Below, piece by piece: positions 18,656 through 21,607 of a DNA stretch of 21,607 bases. The notes under the pieces are model-generated. The model made no database searches, had not been told where the DNA came from, and was given only the letters and a program-made list of their open reading frames with translations. Origin of the DNA: Gymnopilus junonius (taxonomy: Eukaryota; Basidiomycota; Agaricomycetes; Agaricales; Galerinaceae); the NCBI GenBank assembly GCA_015501075.1, contig JADNYJ010000532.1, positions 1 through 21,607 on the forward strand, in the 5' to 3' direction. The position numbers and the translations under genes are program-made. Every line of letters begins with the position of its first letter. Positions within the stretch are counted from its first letter, which is position 1.

Positions 18656-19915
18656 TGAGAAGTCAGGAGAGGAGATTTGTTAATTGTTATAATGATAATG
18701 TAGTATACCTCGTAGTGGCATGATGAATTTCGCAATACACAGACACATTTTCAAGATAAGCGGCTCAAACCACCAACCGACCGTCTCAACTTAGACGGCC
18801 CATCCTGTGATCCTTAGGCATCAGCAGCGCCTCAAAAGCAGGGGTATCCGTCGGCTTATAAGGCTGCAGCTGATCAAATTGTGATTCATAGATGGCTGGC
18901 GACATGTGATGGGAGAGTGACACAAAAAAAGGAATAAGGACAAGAAGAGAGAAAGGAGAAAGGGAGACAGATATGATTTGTTTAAACTATCCAGGTCAGA
19001 TTCATCTGATCCTTGGCTCCATTATACAACCTCCAGCATTGGAAGTTATCGAGTTCCCATCTATCTGATCAAGGCACCCAGTTAGCACACTACGAAGGGT
19101 GTGAAGATGCTTTTTGTCAGATAGTGGGTAAAATCACGTGACGCAGGCTGTGATAATATTCCGTAGGAGGACGCGTCATATCCACATGCAAATTGATAAG
19201 AAGTAGGGCGGTGTTACCCACTGAGTCTATAAACTGAAGATCGGCAAGACACTGAAGATCGACATACTCGAGAAGGAAACAGAGGAGCCAATGATAAAGG
19301 TGGATAGAGGAAGGAAGGGAAAGAGGGGAAAAAAAGGGCACAATCCAAAATCGCCCTTGGATGCAAAAGAGCACCAGCAACCAAGCTGTCGTTACGAAAC
19401 CCCACGGCTCTGAATCGACAGCCCTTTGGCTCTCTTGCCGCCTCGAGAATCTCGCTGGCATCCGATCGACTATCAAGTAACAAGAAACGAAAGATAACTC
19501 GTATCGACGGTCGAGATCCAATCAATCATCTTGCATGAAAGAGAGCCGCAGGCTGACAGTAAGTTGGGTTCGCTGCAGTGTCGAGGAAGGGAAGCGAGGA
19601 GAAAGCAAGGGGGAGGCAAGGCGAAGGATGATAAAGAATAAAGAAGATCATGAAAGAGGAAGAAGGAGAACGTAGGTCGACATTGATCAATCACACATTG
19701 ATAAGAGTGAAAACGCGTTGGTTATGCACACACCCTTTCCTTGAGGGCGAGCCATAGTACATAGACGAACTCGAACAGGATGTCTCATTCACAGAGTGGA
19801 CGCTATGATGAAAGCACTTTGTATGTTAAGGGCATTTTGTACCATGTCAACAACTTGGGATTTCAATGCCGTGTGGATGACAAACAAGGAATGGAACACA
19901 CAGTAATCATACCAC
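18656..19915. other. intergenic, no supported gene
   Basis: The minus strand has a long pyrimidine-rich stretch (about 19590-19680) of the kind seen in fungal leaders, and open frames at 19117-19521 and 19214-19525, but none gives a motif or a clean spliced model. CACGTG occurs near 19135. A short ORF at 18786-18905 is listed separately. Confidence 0.45.
18786..18905 (-). CDS. short ORF or orphan C-terminal exon
   Basis: The minus strand reads MSPAIYESQFDQLQPYKPTD and ends ALLMPKDHRMGRLS before TGA 18786-18788 (39 aa from ATG 18905). A pyrimidine tract followed by CGCCAG ends at 18896, so 18786-18895 could instead be the last exon of a gene whose upstream exons I cannot find. The composition is protein-like (no low complexity, balanced charge). 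No family recognised. Confidence 0.25.
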   Translation of the reverse strand: MSPAIYESQFDQLQPYKPTDTPAFEALLMPKDHRMGRLS

Positions 19916-21430
19916 CTACTCGTCGTATTTCCTCGGTAAGAAGCCATATACTCGTTCATGGGCGACCTCACTGAAAGAAACTCCACGGTTGGTATATTTT
20001 CCCCTTGCCGGGCTGTCGTAACCTTCTCCCATGATTCGTTTCTCCAGAATCCGCTCTCGGTCCTTGCGCAACTGAGGTCCCATAATTCCAGGATATTCAT
20101 AAGGAGAAGCAAGGAATACGAAGAAATCCTTCAGTCCGTCTTTGAAGTGGAAAACCTCGGCCAAGTTCTGATACGACTTCCAGATGTTCTCTCTTACTGT
20201 GTCCGTTTCCACCTCATCATACACGTCAGGGTACTCGTAACCATATCTGAGGTCAAGCTCGATAGTAAGCTGGGAAGTGTCGAAATTTTCCGCAATAAAT
20301 TCGGCCGTTTTCTTCCATCCAGCCAATGGCGCACTCCCTTCCGGTACATCCATGCGAGCATTGTAGCCTAGATTAAAGCGAATCCAGCGCAGGCTTTTGA
20401 GAGCGAGTGATGGTAAGCACTGGAAAAATGAGAGGCCTTCTCGCATTCCTGGCTGGCCATCAAAGGGCCATGGCTGTTCCTCTATGAGGAACTTGTTCTT
20501 TGAAAAGAAAATTTCCATAGCCTCCTGTCGGATTTCCCTGCTAACTTCGAAGAGAGCTGTTGTAAAAGACCAACATGTACACTGGACGGAGGAAAAGGCT
20601 GCGTGATTGACATTACAACAGCAAGCTTCCGCTGCATCATTGCACTGCAAGCAACAGCTATGATCGCCCAGATGAAAAGGCATGATACCACGTCTTTGCT
20701 CGGTTGGGTAAATGTAGCCATTGCACTCGAGAATATACGGTGAGCACAAATCCGTGTGATGAAGGATTTCTCTTTGGAGTTCCCTGGGGAGATCCAGAAG
20801 CGAAAGTTACTTGCGCGAGGACGGTCTGTGAGCTCGAAAACTGTCTCTTCGGCAAGATGACGCCATTCCATGGTCGGAGATTGACCCAGGCGAATTGAAC
20901 ATTCAGCCATCTTCGGAAGGAGTCTCATAGGTTCGATGATCTTCTGTGCGGTCACCGCATCAGCACAGTCGCAGATAACGGTCAATCGCATTGAGGGTCG
21001 GACGGCGTTCTGCAGGGTTTTACAAACAGCTACCCAGAAATCGATTTTATCGATCCCGTTCCTCGACATGAGGGATAGTGGGGAGTCCCTCCCTCGGTTA
21101 CACAAAGGATGACAATCGGTGCAACGTTCGTTAGTATAGTTACTGGCAGGATGGTCGCAGGTATGACCTTCGATGCAGGAGCACATATTCAGTCGAATGC
21201 ATAGCGAGGTCATCCTGGCAACTGCCTTCGATTCCAACTGCACACGGAGTTGAGAAATACCTTAAACTTGTTTTGGGAATATAAGACCTCCCATACCTCC
21301 TGGTACATCGTGCGGCATATGGTGAGGAGTTGAATTGGTAGAGGAGGGCAAATGCATCCATATTCCGCGAGTTTACGTGGCGACGTCCATGTAGAAATTT
21401 CTTGCTCCTGTAGTCGCAGTAACGGTTCCT
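19916..21430 (-). pseudogene. F-box-like protein gene, frameshifted copy
   Basis: Matches an expanded basidiomycete family usually labelled F-box-like. The minus strand carries, in order: a segment near 21428-21265 with PIQLLTICRTMYQEVWEVLY; a Cys/His-rich part (CSCIEGHTCDH, RCTDCHPLC) and RLLPKMAECSIRLGQ in a second frame (21243-20800); then DLPRELQREILHHTDL, the F-box-like motif, CSPYILECNGYIY, CTCWSFTTALFEVSREIRQE, WIRFNLGYN and PYEYPGIMGPQLRKDRERIL to the stop at 19916-19918. Continuity is lost at about 20796-20801, where one missing base in the codons for FRF-LDLPRE shifts the frame, and again near 21245-21265, where either an intron or a second shift is needed. No ATG fits before the first segment. 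The 3' part alone is open for about 890 nt, so a shorter protein from the ATG at 20749 (277 aa) is possible but would lack the F-box-like motif. Confidence 0.65.
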
Positions 21431-21607
21431 AGCCATTTCTACATCTGGATTAAATCCCTTTATGTGCCTTTCTCGATCGGTCCTCCTTGAACCTTCATTA
21501 TTGGGATTGATGGGCAGAGACGGACGAGGTCGGCGAAAATATATATTTTCAACCTGATTTTCGTGGAAGAGTAAGGAATGTCGGGGTAGAAAACATGATA
21601 TGGCTGT
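21431..21607. other. right-edge flank, nothing identified
   Basis: The sequence beyond the point where the two F-box-like copies stop matching. A short minus-strand frame is open, but it has no recognisable motif and the window ends. Confidence 0.4.

Noticed and set aside
19117..19694. Three overlapping minus-strand ORFs near 19.1-19.7 kb
   Set aside because: The translations are rich in Ser, Phe, Leu and Pro because of pyrimidine-rich DNA; no domain and no coherent spliced model.
20482..21243. 253-aa ORF as a complete gene
   Set aside because: It starts at a GTG, and its last 100 residues are out of frame with the F-box-like family; only its first part belongs to the real reading.
1..21607. 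tRNA, rRNA, CRISPR arrays, viral or transposase genes
   Set aside because: I looked for tRNA B-box-like sequence, regularly spaced repeats and transposase or polymerase motifs on both strands by eye and saw none.

Overview
The window looks like nuclear DNA of a filamentous basidiomycete, most likely an agaricomycete. The genes are cut by many short introns (about 44-70 nt, a few longer), a CFEM-type secreted protein and several cytochrome P450s lie close together, and there are decayed copies of an F-box-like family. There is no bacterial-style operon and no viral or CRISPR feature.

Layout. Positions 1-902 hold the 5' part of a CFEM protein gene that runs off the left edge and a small secreted-protein-like ORF, both minus strand. 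Positions 1310-11385 are a minus-strand P450 cluster: a 5'-truncated, frameshifted pseudogene (1310-2404), its intact tandem relative (2733-4936, 12 exons, 511 aa), an unrelated intact P450 of a CYP51-like type (5293-7325, 9 exons, 511 aa), and a second intact paralogue of the first kind (9226-11385, 12 exons, 511 aa). I rebuilt all three intact genes exon by exon; each stays in frame from start to stop with all P450 signature motifs. Upstream of the cluster is a spliced coding fragment I do not recognise (11501-12064) and an internally deleted F-box-like pseudogene (12455-13120).

Positions 13406-15811 encode a mitochondrial-type methionyl-tRNA synthetase (minus strand, 5 exons, one GC-AG intron, serine/threonine-rich insertions). 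The stretch 15812-17496 is mostly empty, followed by an uncertain plus-strand ORF. A small secreted double-psi beta-barrel (RlpA/expansin-like) protein is encoded on the plus strand at 18124-18595, behind a clear TATA box. The right end (19916-21430) holds a longer but also frameshifted copy of the F-box-like gene; the copy at 12455-13120 matches it at both ends but lacks about 870 bp of its middle.

How the genes work together: the same-strand P450s could act in one secondary-metabolite or detoxification pathway, but no terpene synthase, polyketide synthase, NRPS or transporter is visible, so recent local expansion of P450s is an equally good explanation. The most notable structural signal is that the two intact class E group I P450s and the pseudogene share 14-, 24/25- and 34-nt microexons that carry the oxygen-activation and heme-cysteine motifs. 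All family statements rest on motifs read by eye; no database search was possible.
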